DNA from: CAZOMR01 sp964580655
Lineage (GTDB): Bacteria > RBG-13-61-14 > CAZOMR01
Direction: 5' to 3'
DNA: 5,192 nucleotides
NCBI GenBank assembly: GCA_964580655.1
Contig: CAZOMR010000232.1
Span: 1-5,192 of the forward strand
Shown: in pieces, positions 5,165 to 5,192 of the stretch
Numbering within the stretch: the stretch's first letter is position 1
Layout: every line of letters begins with the position of its first letter
Made by a program: the position numbers and the translations under genes
The notes under the pieces: model-generated
What the model was told of the DNA's origin: nothing
The model's input: only the letters and a program-made list of their open reading frames with translations
Database searches by the model: none

Positions 5165-5192
5165 GAACCGATGTTGTCGCATCCCCCCTTTG

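Larger units (their letters stand above)
4942..5181. mobile_element. candidate MITE-like element with short inverted ends
   Basis: TGCGACA (4942-4948) and TGTCGCA (5175-5181) are perfect 7-bp inverted repeats 240 bp apart. Extended inward, the ends agree at 9 of 11 positions (TGCGACATAAT against TGCGACAACAT). The interior has no gene but three stem-loops. Small size, inverted ends and lack of coding fit a non-autonomous element. Against this, the terminal repeats are short and I cannot see a convincing target duplication: the flanks are AGAGCC on the left and TCCCCC on the right. A cluster of repeats without mobility is equally possible. Confidence 0.3.
4906..5192. other. non-coding right flank with structured repeats
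   Basis: This stretch lies upstream of the operon promoter and I see no convincing gene in it. An 86-codon open frame on the minus strand (4922-5182) is rich in Arg, Gly, Pro and Cys, has no recognisable motif and no ribosome site within the window, and runs through three inverted repeats. I treat it as non-coding. Inverted repeats are at 4970-5014, 5060-5083 and 5105-5164. The outer pair TGCGACA/TGTCGCA brackets them. Confidence 0.6.

Noticed and set aside
4922..5182. 86-codon open frame on the minus strand upstream of gpgS
   Set aside because: Composition is odd (many Arg, Gly, Pro, Cys), no motif is recognisable, it crosses three inverted repeats, and its 5' end reaches the window edge without a visible ribosome site.

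Overview
The window holds one five-gene operon, entirely on the minus strand, with structured, repeat-like non-coding DNA at both ends. In transcription order (right to left) the genes are: a GT81-type glucosyl-3-phosphoglycerate synthase (gpgS-like, 3857-4825); a GT4/GT-B glycosyltransferase (2491-3786); a two-helix small membrane protein with an acidic tail (2191-2448); a second, paralogous GT4 glycosyltransferase (921-2213); and a class I SAM-dependent methyltransferase (230-946). The first gap is 70 bp and the second 42 bp, and the last three genes overlap one another. A near-consensus sigma70 promoter (TTGACA, 17 bp, TATAAA; 4877-4905) lies just upstream of the first gene. A weaker extended -10 element (2479-2487) may give extra transcription of the last three genes.

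The reading frames indicate a bacterium: Shine-Dalgarno sites, GTG as a possible start, overlapping genes and a sigma70 promoter. Base composition is intermediate, and the intergenic DNA resembles dispersed repeats I remember from environmental genomes such as Desulfobacterota. That placement is a weak guess.

Function: GpgS joins glucose from an NDP-glucose donor to 3-phosphoglycerate. The product is the precursor of the compatible solute glucosylglycerate and, in mycobacteria, the primer of methylglucose lipopolysaccharide. Two GT4 enzymes and a methyltransferase downstream in the same transcript suggest that the primer is extended by sugars and then methylated, or that a related glycolipid or glycoside is made. 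No phosphatase (GpgP-like) is present in the window, so the final product cannot be read from it. This combination, with the small membrane protein between the GT4 paralogs, is the most interesting candidate system here.

Right flank (4906-5192): I see no convincing gene. A 240-bp stretch bounded by TGCGACA/TGTCGCA contains three stem-loops and may be a non-autonomous mobile element or repeat. Left flank (1-229): AT-richer non-coding DNA with a tandem TCTTTGCG repeat and no clear terminator.
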